Assembly: GCF_030272615.1 (NCBI RefSeq)
Contig: NC_081412.1
Coordinates: 341,433,370 to 341,497,369, forward strand
Reading direction: 5' to 3'
Length of the DNA: 64,000 nucleotides
Source of the DNA: Cryptomeria japonica
Lineage: Eukaryota; Streptophyta; Pinopsida; Cupressales; Cupressaceae
The notes beneath the pieces were generated by a model. That model did not search any database. It saw only the letters and a list, made by a program, of their open reading frames with translations, and was not told where the DNA came from. The translations under genes and the position numbers were made by a program. Shown here one piece after another: positions 1-11,791 of this stretch; the first letter of the stretch is position 1; every line of letters starts with the position of its first letter.

Positions 1-1035
1 TATCTTGCTTGGGCAGCATGCATCTTTGCCTTCTTAGCTCATTGTAACCACCCATCACACATATCATGTGTTGTTTTAACATCTTCCATGGTATGATGTA
101 CAAAGTTAGAACCTTTATGGCTTGAATCCACAATATATACTTCATGTTTGACACCTTCAATTTGAGTTCCAACATTGGAAGACTCAACAATATCATCATC
201 TTTATGTGAAATGAATGCTACCTCATGATGAAGCAAGGATTTAGAACTGATGTTGCAAAAATCAAACTGGATGTCATACCTTTATGTCATGTTTTCAAAA
301 TTCACAAGCACCTCTTCATCTCTTGTAGCATGCTTATTAAATTCCCGATAGAGATTTTTACAACCTCATTGATGGATGAACCAAGCTATTCTTCTCCATT
401 GATGATTATTGTTTCCTTGTACAATTTGTCATCCTCTTTAGGTGCCTCCTCTTGATCCAAAGTCTCATATAGTGGAAGTGAAATTGTGAACAAGGCCTCA
501 CCTTCTTGAAGAATTCCACACGAGGATTGATCTTTGCCTTCTAGATGATTATTTGTAGGCTGCAATTCACAAACAGGTGATTCTTCTTTCTTTTCTTATT
601 CTTTCACCTTTAGCTCTTCTTCTTTCTCAATATTTCCTTTGATATCTCTCGATTCTTCTTTCTTGCTTTGGTGCTGATATGAACTAAAATCATCATCATC
701 CTGATTTGGTACACCCATTAATTGTGTGAAGGAAAGGAGGTTGCATATCTCCTTAGGAAGAGTGCAATACTTATGGTAGTTGCTCATAATTGCATCATTT
801 GTTGTCATGGTATGAGGTCTCTTACTTGTACATGTAGATGGAGATGAAACCTTAGAGTGCCTAGAACTCCTTGAAAGTGAATCTTCAAAATGATACAAAT
901 CTAAACTATCTTTTGTTGTGTTTGAGAAAGATCCTTCATTATTTTTTCCAAGCTAGGTGCATTTTCCTTCTTCGGTGGAGTAGGAAGGAAGGTGGGTAAC
1001 ACTCTTCCATCCTTAATTCTAGCCATGGAACTAAT
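1..1035 (-). pseudogene. Decayed coding or leader region of the minus-strand retrotransposon, unrecognised
   Basis: Downstream of the primer-binding site the minus strand carries discontinuous open stretches: about 63 codons at 901-1092, 100 codons at 596-898 and 65 codons at 39-236, all in different frames. The product is polar, with a KKEE-rich stretch and runs such as QDDDD, and has no zinc knuckle, protease motif or gag domain I can name. By position it should be a gag leader or gag. It could equally be an unrelated ORF of a non-autonomous element. No function is assigned. Confidence 0.4.
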
Positions 1036-1187
1036 ATTCAGTAACATGCAACCATCTGGGTATCCACCAAACTGATCAAAAGTAACATGCAACTATCTGG
1101 GTATCCACCAAACTGGCATCCGACACACGTGCAACTACAAAATCTAACATGCACTACTGAAACCCTAATAGGATGGCAAGATCACCA

Positions 1188-1199
1188 GCTCTGATACCA
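1188..1199 (-). promoter_or_regulatory. Primer-binding site, initiator-Met tRNA type
   Basis: The minus strand reads TGGTATCAGAGC, the standard plant retrotransposon site complementary to the 3' end of initiator methionine tRNA. It lies one base internal to the LTR and marks where reverse transcription would prime. Confidence 0.9.
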
Positions 1200-1200
1200 C

Positions 1201-2006
1201 TGAAATATCCTAGACTTGAATATTGCTTCAAATCTGATATGAGTTTTCATTTTTGCTTATGTTTTATTTCATCATAATGTAATATTATGGCATTCAAACA
1301 TGTAAATTGAATATGCAAGATGAACAATATAGATTTTCAAGGAAATCAATCAATGTAATCTAAAGAATCTAAATAAGCCAATGGTATTCTTTGATATAGA
1401 TATGTATTATTGTTTACCAACACATGCTGCGATTACAAATTAAAAGATGCCTAATGCCATCAAGTAACACATACCTGAAATGTCTCCACACATAAAATAA
1501 TAAACCCTTTGAAAATATACAAGATAGATCGTCGAATCTCCATGAAAACTGATCAATAATGTGCAATTGTGAATCCTGATATTAATTCACCAAGTGGGTT
1601 GATTTGGGTTTCCATCTAAATAGCCAAAACCTCTAGGGTTTATTGAACCTGCAAGCTAAAGCTCTCAAGCTCTCAAGGAAAAGTTTCTTTGAAAATAAAA
1701 ACTCAAGAATGAATCCTCATTGCAATTTTCCCTCCTTTTATAATACTTTTCCTTTTCGAAAGTACTACTTTATTTTATTTCTCTTTTAAAATACTTTTCC
1801 CTTCAAAAGTGACTTTACTTTATAATTTGTCATTGACATTATTATAAAGTCACTTTATAAAATAAAGTATGTCTAACTACTAATTAATTAAATTTAAATA
1901 ATCCCATAGGACTTAGGACTATTTACATTTAATTAATCAACCTATGGGAATAAAATAGGCTAATAATCTTCTCTAGGTGGTCACTCAGAGAAAAGAGGAT
2001 ATTACA
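1201..2006 (-). repeat. 5' LTR of the minus-strand retrotransposon, 806 bp
   Basis: Read on the plus strand the LTR starts TGAAATATCC and ends GGATATTACA, so its ends form an imperfect inverted repeat of the TG...CA type. It sits one base from the primer-binding site at 1188-1199. A minus-strand TATA box (TTATAAAA, 1737-1744) lies inside, placing U3 on the right and R-U5 on the left. The second LTR is outside the window, so divergence cannot be estimated. Confidence 0.85.
1737..1744 (-). promoter_or_regulatory. TATA box in the minus-strand LTR
   Basis: The minus strand reads TTATAAAA followed by GGAGGG, a good plant TATA context inside the LTR, in the right place to start the genomic RNA. 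Confidence 0.5.
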
Positions 2007-2700
2007 TTGTATCCCTTTATCCATTATCACAAATAATGTACGTCCTTTCAAACATTAGGAACTCCATGAGTTTTATGAAAAATTCCACATCCAACATTAT
2101 TTTCTTACATCATACTACCCTCAAAGTAATGATCAAGCCAAGGCATCTAATAAAACTATATTGGAAATCCTCAAAAATACTATCAATGAAGTTGGCTATG
2201 ATTGGCACATCCCACTCAATCCTGCCCTATGGGCCTACCAAACCAACATTCGCACACACCCATAGGTCCCAGTCCATATTCCCTAGTTTATGTTTCTAAA
2301 CCTATCTTTCCTCTAGAGGTTGAGTTAAGATCCCTAAGGGTCTCTTTCTAGAGCTTCATTGATGATAAATAGTACAAATTTTCAAGATTTCATGATCTAG
2401 GATCTTACTAGATGACAGTTGATAGACTACATTTAATCATCTTCAATCCTTTCAAATTTGTCTCCATCATAGCTAAACCATAAGATTCAAAGTTTGCAAG
2501 CTTGAGATTGGAGATCTATTCCTAAAAGAAATTTGAAAGAGCTATCAAGAAAGAGAGAAGAAGCCAATAAATTTGGAGTCTAACTAGCTAGGTCCTTACA
2601 TTATCACAACTTATAGATCTGGTGCCTACCAACTTGCTACACTTGAAGGTGAACCGCTAAAAGAGCCAATCAACAACATGCACCTTCGCAATTTATATAC
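2007..2700 (+). pseudogene. Ty3/gypsy integrase C-terminal half, decayed
   Basis: Broken reading frames on the plus strand give the catalytic-core segment YYPQSNDQAKASNKT (canonical plant gypsy: YPQxNGQAE), then INEVGYDWHIPLNPALWAY, and finally LATLEGEPLKEPINNMHL, the usual end of the gypsy integrase C-terminal module. The catalytic Glu of the DD(35)E triad is replaced by Lys (QAK). There are several stops and shifts, so it is non-functional. Upstream pol sequence would lie beyond the minus-strand element that interrupts it at 2006. This is the target of that insertion and so the older element. Confidence 0.8.
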
Positions 2701-3296
2701 CCGATCCTTGAAATATCCCATCAAAAAGAAAAAAAATACCAAAAACATTCAAAAAAATCATCACCTTGATGAAAACATGACAAATAAGCATCTTGTGCAA
2801 CACAAAAAAAAATGTCAAAAGTAAAGAAATAATTCCTCCTATGGTGAAAACTTGGCAAACAAACACCATGTGTAATGAGTCATGTTCTTTCATCTATCAC
2901 AATTATATCTAATTGCCAATTTCCATTCATAATAAATACCCAACATAACATAATAAAACTTATCCACACCTAGCAGGGCCTAATAATTGTCAATATTTAG
3001 TGTCACCTATCTCATCTCATGTCATGATAAAGTCTGTACATCTCACTCATCCTATAATAAATAGGTCCTATACATAACTAGGGGCATTTAGTTGACCTAG
3101 TATTATGGATTGGATCCTTGGAATCACATCACGGGAAAACACTTCATCTTTTACTATCATGATCACATGATTTCATAACACTTACAATAATAAATTTACC
3201 CCATCACTATCACCCATAATAAATTATCTTTTGGTAATACATCGACACCTCAAATAAAAACAAACATAGCATTAAACCAAATATCGAGCTTTAACC
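2701..3296. other. AT-rich non-coding sequence 3' of the gypsy integrase
   Basis: No gene is visible. It contains A-rich runs (around 2728-2815) and probably belongs to the 3' untranslated region or LTR of the gypsy element ending at 2700. Before the LINE inserted it was continuous with the sequence now starting at 6112. Confidence 0.4.
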
Positions 3297-3314
3297 AACA
3301 TCTTGATCAATAGA
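3297..3314. repeat. Left target-site duplication of the LINE
   Basis: The 18 bases AACATCTTGATCAATAGA recur exactly at 6094-6111, on the other side of the LINE. A long, variable-length duplication is typical of target-primed reverse transcription. Confidence 0.9.
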
Positions 3315-5195
3315 ATCAGTAGAATCCTGGAATATCGGATTGCTAATCTTCCTGCCACTTATCTTGGCCTCCCCTTGGGCATTGCACCTCCTGATTCTTT
3401 TTGGAGCTCTCTAGTGGACAAGTTTCATAAAAAGCTAGCTGGTTGGAAAGGAGCCCTTTTAAGTCAGGTTGGAAAGCTTCAACTTCTTAAAGATTCTCTT
3501 CAAAGCATACCTATCTATGCCCTAAGCCTTTTCAGAATTCTAGTCAAGTATGCTGATGCAATTGAGAAAATTCAAAGAAAAATTCTATGGTCAGAGGTTG
3601 AGGATAAGAAAAGAATGTCTCTTGTGGCTTGGGATCAGGTATGCAGACCGAAAAGTAAAGGTGGTCTAGGCCTGAGAAGAATTCAAATCTTAAATGAAGC
3701 TCTCCTGTCTAAACAGGTTTGGAGAATGTTCCACTCAAAGATTGAATGGTGTAAAATCTAGAAAAGTAAGTACTCTCTTATGTCCTCCTCTCTTTCCTCT
3801 TTTATCAATTCTGAAATCAGCATTAATGGGTCCCATATCTGGAATCATGCTTCTAAGTGCAGAGATAGCATTGCCAAAGGGGTTACTTGGAAAGTAGGCA
3901 ATGGAAGGAAAGTTAATTTTTGGGAAGACCCCTGGCTTTTTGATAAACCTTTGACTGATTTCCCAAATTGGGCCCCTTATGCCTCCTCTTGTATTAGAAC
4001 TTTTGGTCCTTTAGTTGAAGGGTATTGGACTAGTAATAAATGGCAGAACATAGAAAGTATTCACCCAAGCCTTATTAAGCTCAAAAATCATCTGTCTTCG
4101 GCCTGGTTGAATAAAGAGGAAGACTCCCTCATTTGGAAATATGAACCCAAAGGTAATATCACTGTCACTTCAAGGTATGATGTTCTCTCCCCCACCCCTT
4201 CTGAAAATCCTTTCTGGTCTAAAGCTTGGATAAAGGGTCTGACCCCCAAAATCAACTTTTTCTATTGGACTATTCTTCAAAACAAAATCTTGACCTTAGA
4301 TAACCTCAAGGGTAGAGGATTTGCCTTTCCTAATAGATGTGCTCTGTGTCTTAAGGAGGAAGAGTCAGTGGACCATCTGGCTATCCACTGTTCATATTCT
4401 GCTTCTATTTGGGAAAGATTTCTTAAGAGTTTTTGCATTGATTGGGTGTTTCCTAACACTATCAGTGAGTTGTTCTACTCCTGGAATTACCATTGGTCTA
4501 ACTATTTTTTGAGATCTCTGTGGTAGCTATCTCTCCCTCACATTCTGTGGGGATTATGGAAAGAAAGAAACAATTGTATTTTTAGGGACACTTCTCTTAC
4601 TCAGGATATTGTGTTCTAGAAAATACAATGGGCGATTGTGGAGAACATTGGGATCATTGGGGGTACCTGCTTTTCGAACAACCCATTGGAATCTCACATT
4701 TTAAGTTCCTGGAATTTGAAGAATGCTGGCAGTTCTGACCCCAAGCAAAAAAAAAGATTAGAAGCAAGATGGCAAACTCCCCCTCATGGTTGGTTCAAAG
4801 TCAATTTTGATGATGCTGCAAAAGGTAATCTGGGCTCTGCGGGATGTGGAGCTATTCTTAGAGATGACAAAGGTATATGTAAGGAAATGGTTGTTGTTCC
4901 AATAGGAAGCCAAACAAACCACAAGGCAGAAGCAATGGCAGCACTCCAAGGTATTCTCCTCGCAAAAAGATGGAATTGCCCCTACATATGGATTGAAGGG
5001 GACTCTAACAACATCATCAAATGCCTTAAGGGGACCTCTAAGCCATCATGGTCTATTAATAACATTATAAAGGCCGCTAGAGACCTCATTAACACTTTTG
5101 AGAAAAGTTACATATCTCACATCTACTGTGAAGCGAATGGTTCTGCTGACTGGGCAGCCAATGCAGCGGTCAATCAAGATGAAATGATTACTTAG
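3315..5195 (+). pseudogene. LINE ORF2 distal fragment: RT C-terminus, zf-RVT, RNase H
   Basis: One reading frame runs through the whole fragment with only three nonsense codons, at 3759-3761, near 4525 and near 4617. All are TAG in place of an expected Trp (TGG). In order: the post-RT region with NLPATYLGLPLG and GWKGALLSQVGKLQLLK (3340-3490) and the CRPKSKGGLGLRR block (about 3648); the zinc-binding reverse-transcriptase domain (4210-4480) with CALCLKEEESVDHLAIHC; and an RNase H of the plant RVT_3 type (4780-5190) with VNFDDAAKGN, HKAEAMAAL and IEGDS. The RNase H places it in plant L1-like LINEs. The proximal half, including the RT catalytic motif, is absent. Confidence 0.92.
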
Positions 5196-5379
5196 AAGGG
5201 AGAACAAGGCCTCCTAGAGGATGTCAGATTAATCATTTTTAAGGACTGATACAATAGCACCCCAAAGATCATTAATGTACAAAACAATAATGAAACAGAT
5301 TAAAAGGAGTACTTCGAGCAATTATAATATTGTCAGCACCATTTATTATAACACTCAATCTATCACCAGTTAAAAGAAA

Positions 5380-5905
5380 GTTGTGGATGACAACAAGAAG
5401 CTCAGCCACAGAATCTAGATTCTGGAAACTATCAACACTGGTGAAGGGAAGACTATGGTAGATTATATGGAGGATTTGATCAATACAGTTGCTAAAGCTG
5501 AAAATATAAGAGACTCCTTCAACCCCAAGATTCGAGCAAATAGAGAAAGACTTGCTGGAGAGGAAAGTGAATGCTAATGCTATGGATCAAACTATGTCGG
5601 GAACTGTCAGTAAAGTCAATAAAATTGAGGAATGTCTCAAAAGTATCGCAGAGCAAAGCTTAAACATTCTAAAGGTCTTTGCTAGCAATACCAAAACTCT
5701 CATCAACAAATTGGATGAGGAGAAGGACATCCTGGAAATTGACCCTGACACTGAAGGTATAGGAGATGTTCAAGGACCCAGAACAAGAACCAGAGGTAAA
5801 AAGAAGGAGAAGAAGCCTAATAAGGACTTGGATAAACTCAAAGTTGTTGCGGCCACTTATGACCAGTTGGTGATTAAGGCGGAGGACCTCCTGAAGACTC
5901 TTTAA
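5380..5905 (+). pseudogene. Extra 3' ORF of the LINE, charged and probably coiled-coil
   Basis: Downstream of the RNase H stop is a second coding block. 5380-5560 reads KKVVDDNKKLSHRI, then a stop, then EGKTMVDYMEDLINTVAKAE. A shift of frame leads into an open stretch to a TAA at 5903-5905. The 117-residue C-terminal part has heptad-like Leu/Ile spacing (VNKIEECLKSIAEQSLNIL), a basic stretch (TRGKKKEKKPNKDLDKL) and a helical end. I do not recognise it. It could be an ORF1-like nucleic-acid chaperone tail or transduced sequence. It lies inside the TSD, so it moved with the LINE. Confidence 0.5.
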
Positions 5906-6053
5906 CTGTGCAGTGTTTTCCTGGTTTCTGTTGTTTTGTTGTTTCTATCTTTTGCCGTCCTTTCTGTTTACTGGCCCTTTTTCCAGTCATTTTGTAAGCA
6001 TTTTTTTATGATTTGGATACTCTATGTTGATACTTCTTAATCTCATATGTTAA

Positions 6054-6075
6054 AGGTTTCGGGTCCTGAAAACCT
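6054..6075 (+). other. 3' stem-loop of the LINE
   Basis: AGGTTTC (6054-6060) pairs with GAAAACCT (6068-6075, one bulged A) around a 7-base loop. It sits about 18 bases from the insertion end, where a poly(A) tail would be expected. In some LINE families a 3' hairpin is the element RT's recognition site; applying that here is inference. Confidence 0.5.
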
Positions 6076-6093
6076 ATTTTTCTTATTAATCAG

Positions 6094-6111
6094 AACATCT
6101 TGATCAATAGA
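6094..6111. repeat. Right target-site duplication of the LINE
   Basis: Exact copy of 3297-3314. Confidence 0.9.
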
Positions 6112-8194
6112 CAAACTACCAAGCTATCCCATTTCCTAGATCGATCAACTTCCTAACCAAATTTATCTACCCTTATCATAATATCATGCCTTTATGGATG
6201 CAACTATCCCAGAATAGGAATCCTATCAAACACCACCCTATTTGAAGCACTCATTTTTGGTAAGAAGATCTAAATGGTTGGCGACTTTTTTATATATTGA
6301 GCTTTTTCCTTTCCTTAATTTATCTTATGACATGTTCATGTGTTACTCTAAGATATCCACACGTGATTAGAGGAGTAAGGATCGAGCTTGGTCATTATTT
6401 CTATATGTTGCGTTTGTTGAATGTTCTCATGACATTTCTAGGGCAAATTGTTCCTTGTGCGTGTATACATAACATTTAACATCAACAAACATCCTATGCA
6501 AATAGAAAGTCATCTAACACTTATTTTCTTTAGGGTTGTCATGCTTTATGGCTATGTCTCACATATCCTGATAAGGCAGAATCTTGTTCCAAAATGAATT
6601 ATAACACTCTTTGTTTGTTGTGTGGTTGTCTATACAAAGGGATGTCAATATCACCTTGGTGTAAATATATTCATTTTTCATAATAGCATGCTCAATGATG
6701 ATAAAAATCACAATGCAAAACACAATCTTACATCTTTCTCTTACATCAAGTTCTATCCATTTCATTCATCTATCTCTTATAGATCTTTAATTTTTACCAA
6801 CTCTTATCTTTCATCATCTAACATTCATCTCTTCTTGCTAACTTTATTCTATCCAACCTCTTCATTTTTTTGAGAGACCCACCTCAAAGTTTAATTTTTG
6901 GCCAATCTCTAAGGAGGCATCACACCTCTATCACTCGATCCTCTAGGGCACATTGGGGCAATGATCTTACACATTTTTACACTTTTTCTTTAAAACAATT
7001 GTAATGTCCCCTTATGTATATTTTAAGGAATAAGGGAACAATTAACTTAAAATTCAATCACAAGAGATTTTTTCCTTATCAGAACACAAGATCCTTATGA
7101 ATCTTATATTGTTGATAATAACTACCACTTAATATAATGACAATTGATGGTCTACTATAAACACATATATAATTCTAAAACATACAATAAATATCAATAT
7201 ATGATATTCAACTATTTCCAAATCTACAATATGTAACTCTAGCCGACTCAATGGAGTATTTGTGTTGTCTCTAATATAGCTTTGAAAATTATAGAATGGT
7301 AAGATGTTCCAATATACAAATATAGAGATCTATACTCTTCCTAATATATTGATATGAGTTATTCAATGAACCTCCTTCTATTGATAGCAATAATGCTATA
7401 ATGTTTTGTCTAATATGGCAATAACAATACATTGATAATCATTCTCCTATCACTTATAGTGAATAAAGGGTGATTGTTATTTTTGATATGGTCTTGGGAA
7501 ATATGTAATATGGTTAGTGTTATTTTTTATTCATCCTTCAAACTATGCAACATGTTTGATGCCAAAGGAAAAAACTCGATCGAGAAGATCCAAAAATGGA
7601 TACAAATAATTATTAAAAAAAATAAAAAAATCTGATGATGTTTGAAGTTATGTGAAAGTCCCTTTAGTATGCGATGAGGAGATGCATTTCTTCATTGTTT
7701 TGGAAAATTGGGATCGATAAGTAATCACACCTCCATCAATATTTGTTATTACATGAGTTTGTGCTTAATCTAACCTTTTCCATGAATATTTGTTTGATAT
7801 GTTTATCTTGCTTAATCTCCCTTCAATCGATACTAAGTGTTAATCGGTTAAGGCAATAATAATATTAATATGCTCTACTTATCGAAACCTCCTTGTGAGT
7901 GATATGAACTTCATTGACAACATGTATATTATTCTTGGTAACATTAATAATAACCTTTGCTAAATTGGGTCTATGATGATCATCGATACTCTTTCTATCA
8001 TTACAACAATAATAAAGAATGGATGTTATAGTGGTGATATTGAGGGGGATTAATATATGATAACACCACTATTATGATTAAGGCTACAATATGCATTAGA
8101 ATTTGTTTAATACTTGTTGTTTTTGCAATTTATCTATGATCTAGTTTAGGTTTTGAATGGGGATATTGCAACAACATTGAAAAATGCATTATCT
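6112..8194. other. Gene-free AT-rich stretch
   Basis: Short open stretches occur (for example 6297-6479, 6622-6873) but none resembles a known protein or has supporting context. It is probably the 3' non-coding part of the old gypsy element whose integrase is at 2007-2700. Confidence 0.4.
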
Positions 8195-8209
8195 AAAAGA
8201 GGGGTATAA
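8195..8209 (+). promoter_or_regulatory. Candidate polypurine tract with an LTR start next to it
   Basis: AAAAGAGGGGTATAA is followed at 8210 by TGTAGACACTAAAAA, a common start for plant gypsy LTRs. If correct, a plus-strand 3' LTR begins at 8210 and may belong to the gypsy element whose integrase is at 2007-2700. I could not find the matching LTR or its right end, so this remains tentative. Confidence 0.4.
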
Positions 8210-10561
8210 TGTAGACACTAAAAATTAACAACTACACTTTCCCATCTCTTTTTCATAAATTAATTAAATAATTTTACTATTTGATTAAATTAATTTTATT
8301 TTTCAAATTCAAATTTCTCCCACTTCACCATTTTAATTAAATAATTTTCTTTTTGTTTGGATAAAATTGGATTTTTAGCTCAATCTAGACCCAAAGATAC
8401 CACTTACATAGAATTTATTCTCACTTCACTTGTTCAAACCTATGAGCTCAATGGCCTAGCAAAAGTCCATAGCCCGCAAGAAAGACAATTATTTAATTAG
8501 TCTACTAAATATTCATTTCTTCCAATATTAATTAAAAAATCTTTATTAATTAATTAATTTATAATTCTTCATCCCTCCATATTAGTTAAATATTTTTTAA
8601 TTATTTAATTAATTCATCTTTCATCCATTCTTCTAGTTCACTATATTTAAATAATTGTCTTTTTAGCTAACTTTTTCTTCTATAGAAAAATAAATTATTT
8701 GAATTTATTTAATTGTTGGTCTCCTAAAGTTCTTCCAAAAAAAAAAATTAGCATATATCCTTTGAGACATTATCTTCATTAAAACATCATATTCTCTCAA
8801 AAAAACTTTCCCAAATTGATCTATCCATGATAACTATATTCAATCCTCCACCACAAACATCTTCCCCTTAATCCTTCTGTACCATACCTAACCCTCTTCT
8901 CCATTTTCTTATATCACTGCCATCAAACTTATGACAAAGAGGTCTCTTATATCAAGTGTATTTCCATAACATTAAGCTCCATGAGGAAACCTTTGATCTA
9001 ACCATTAAACATAATACAACACTTCAATCAACTAATGATTGAGTAGAACTAAAACCTCATTGCTCCAAATCCTACAACCATATCCAATCACACAAAGTTG
9101 TAGATCCTAACATAATTTGACCTAAAGGTGTAGATCATACATTATGTAAGCATGCTTAAATATCCAAATTCAATGGATCAAATAACTCTAAAAGATCATC
9201 ATGCTTCCAATTCTTCCATAGACTTCAAGGGGGGCCAACTATAGTTCCCTACACATACAACTTGAGAATCTTAGGAAAGGTAGGGTCCCACTCTCCTTTT
9301 TGGGCCTAGAGCAAGGACCACTTGAAGGAATATACAAAGATAGATAGATAGATGTAGATGCTCATAGATTCTAAGTGATAACAATTGGAGAGGTTATGTG
9401 GGAAATGTTATTTATCCTTATTTGAGTTGAGAGTCCCTCCAGAACTAACTATAGAAAGGGGGATTCCCTAAGCACCCAATCTTCCCTTGATTTTCTTTTA
9501 TATCATGAGGTGGATGGACCAAGGGGGTATTCAATGGGAACTAGATTGGTTGTACCATCATGATTATATGTACTAATCTCACTTGAAGGCCAATCATGAT
9601 TTTTTTTATGTTGTTAAAGAAGAATGTATAAGTTGTAAAGATAGAAAGGGCATTTCATAATACCCATTGCCCTAGATTATATGCATCTCATGATTGAACG
9701 AACAAGGGGATCTATGCTAAGGTTTCTTAGGTGGGAAGTAATTATAGTTTGGTGTGTGTTGGTTCCCAAAACCATAGATTGTCAAACCCTAAAAGTATGC
9801 CAAGCTTTATGATTAGGTTTCACACAGATTTTGGCCAACGAATGAGGACCAACCTTGGATAGAGTTGATTTCTCCGACACTTTTGGTTATGTTATACCTA
9901 GGTAAGTGTACCTTTTGATAATTTAAGCAAGCTTTCAACTCCTTATAAAATTGTAATGGAATCCTTCTTAAATCCACCTCAAATTGGCATGAATATTTGA
10001 AATAGAGAAACTAACTTTATTTCTTCTACTTCTACTACAACTGAAAATGAAAACGAAATAAATTCAATTTTACAAAAAGATTTTTGAAAATAGTTAAGAT
10101 TGGTGCCTTTCTTGTAGGGCTATGGAGTTCTTACACATCCACTTCCTAATCATTATTCAAATTACTTGGCACTTTAATTGTTTATACCTTGCATAAACGT
10201 GCATTAATGTAATATTTTTTATTAAGGCAAAAATAGGTTTTGAATGGACCTGGAACCCTACAAAATTGTTTATACCTTCCATAAACGTGTATTAATGTAA
10301 TATTAATAAGTTATTCTTAATCCAATTGATTCTTTCAATTGTTGTAACTTTATTTAAATGAATTTTTAATTCTGCCTTGTAGAAGCCAATTAACTAAGTC
10401 ACATGGAGCAAGAAAGTTGCTTTGATAAATCAAAAATATCCTTGATAAATTGACTTAAACAAATAAGAAGATATCAAACTAGAGACATTTATATAACATA
10501 TATCAATTATAACCATACAAGCAATTGAGAGCAGAACTAGGATTTTGTATTGCATAATCGT
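8210..10561. other. Gene-free AT-rich stretch, possibly a decayed LTR
   Basis: There is no credible coding sequence. The first 500 bases are rich in TTAATTAA-type runs. A short tandem of GATA units occurs near 9342. Apart from the small duplication at 10176-10304 nothing structured was seen. Confidence 0.35.
10176..10304. repeat. Short direct repeat, about 41 bp, two copies
   Basis: 10176-10216 and 10264-10304 share ATTGTTTATACCTT, CATAAACGTG and ATTAATGTAATATT with about two mismatches. Origin unknown. Confidence 0.7.
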
Positions 10562-10574
10562 CACTACAAGAAAA
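10562..10574 (+). repeat. Orphan CACTA-transposon terminus candidate
   Basis: CACTACAAGAAAA is the canonical terminal inverted repeat start of plant En/Spm (CACTA) transposons. No matching inverted end was found to its right before the gypsy LTR, so it would be the 5' end of a truncated element. A 13-base match could in principle be chance. Confidence 0.4.
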
Positions 10575-11489
10575 GTACAATAGTCTTTTTTATGCCACCA
10601 CTTTTTTATATTTTTTATCTTTGTCTCTTTTGGTCTTGGTTTCTCCCTTATATACAAAATGGGAGAAGCTAAAGGCTTCAGACTGTTACAAGAAGTATTT
10701 TTAAAATGAAAGGACATGCTTTCTCATTAACGGTAACAAAACACAATTAAAATGCTTGTTGAAATGCATGAGAAAGGTTTACAACTTAAACAAAGTTTGA
10801 AATAAGAGACAATCAAACATGAGAGTAGTCGGTGAATATTGGGTGTAACTCATTATCTTCATGATTTGAATAGCGATCCCTAACCAATGAGTGTGGAAAG
10901 GTTCTATTTTTTGTTGAGAAGACTTCATATCCACCAGTTGGTACTTCACAACATCAATCATCCAAGCGCTTCAAATATTTATTCTTTCACTGGTACACAT
11001 CAAAGTGATGCAGGAGCATCCTTGATTCTTGGCAATCTTGCATCAACCAAAAACATTTCTTTCTGTTTGTTTTTTGTTTTACAGTTTCAACATTTCTTTC
11101 TGCATTTTCTTGCATTGGCTCACTCAATCTTGCAGAGCTGGATTTTGCTTGAGAACATGATCATCTTCCTTATTCCTAAACTACAGAGCATTTGGATCAT
11201 TTTCTAGCAAGTTATCGCTTCCAAATTCCAAGACAATTTTTTGGCTTAGAACACTGGAGCTGCTTAGACCTATTTGTTGTTGGCGAATCTTGTGGATCAT
11301 TTTCATAGCTTGAGGAGCCCCAGTTCTTTGATTCTAATGTTCCTTGGTGTGTGGCCGACCATCCCTCTAATCCACACTTCATCCTTTGGATTTTCCGGAG
11401 GAGTCTCTTTGGCAAAGGCCAACCTGGTGGTTTTACACGTTTGATCTTGTTCTTAGACATTTGATCCCTCTTGGGTCGACCCGATCTCC
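10575..11489. other. No recognisable gene; left part probably U3 of element A's LTR
   Basis: Open stretches on both strands have no recognisable domain. The right end merges into the 5' LTR of element A, whose left border could not be set because the 3' LTR is outside the window. Confidence 0.35.
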
Positions 11490-11786
11490 CTGGACCATAT
11501 ATCAATGTAATTAAGCATCATAAATTAGTAAGAGAGAGAATATAGAAGACATATCTTAAGATTTTGAAGTCCGGAGTTGATCGATTTTGTAATTGAGCAT
11601 GTATGTAGCAGGTTAGTGAGTCGAATCTCATATCCTAGATGTTACCAGTTATTTGTAATTAGTTTTCATGATCTAATTCATTTAGTTCTGCATTACCTCC
11701 ATCATATCCTCTTGTTTTTGTTGTGTTTACTCCTGCTGCCCATTCCTGATTGACCTCTTTGAGGTCCCTCCTAACTAGTGGCTACA
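11490..11786 (+). repeat. Right part of element A's 5' LTR
   Basis: The LTR ends with GTGGCTACA a few bases before the primer-binding site. ACCATATATCAA (about 11496) could be the TATA region. The left boundary is unresolved and may lie several hundred bases upstream. Confidence 0.5.
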
Positions 11787-11791
11787 CCAAG

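Larger units (their letters stand above)
1..2006 (-). mobile_element. 5' end of a minus-strand LTR retrotransposon (runs off the left edge)
   Basis: The sequence has an LTR at 1201-2006, a primer-binding site directly inside it (1188-1199, minus strand TGGTATCAGAGC) and decayed coding sequence to the left. That fixes the orientation: transcription runs right to left and the rest of the element lies before base 1. The LTR abuts a gypsy integrase remnant at 2007, so this element inserted into an older one. The 5 bases after the LTR, TTGTA (2007-2011), are the expected TSD copy, but the partner is outside the window. The superfamily is not determined because no RT or integrase is visible. Confidence 0.8.
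3315..6093 (+). mobile_element. 5'-truncated L1-type LINE (non-LTR retrotransposon), about 2.8 kb
   Basis: A perfect 18-bp TSD bounds a plus-strand block encoding the distal part of a plant L1 ORF2 (RT C-terminus, zinc-knuckle region, RNase H) followed by an extra ORF and a 3' tail. The endonuclease and most RT domains are missing, so reverse transcription stopped early: a classic 5' truncation. Unusually there is no terminal poly(A). The last 40 bases hold a stem-loop at 6054-6075 instead. Confidence 0.92.
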
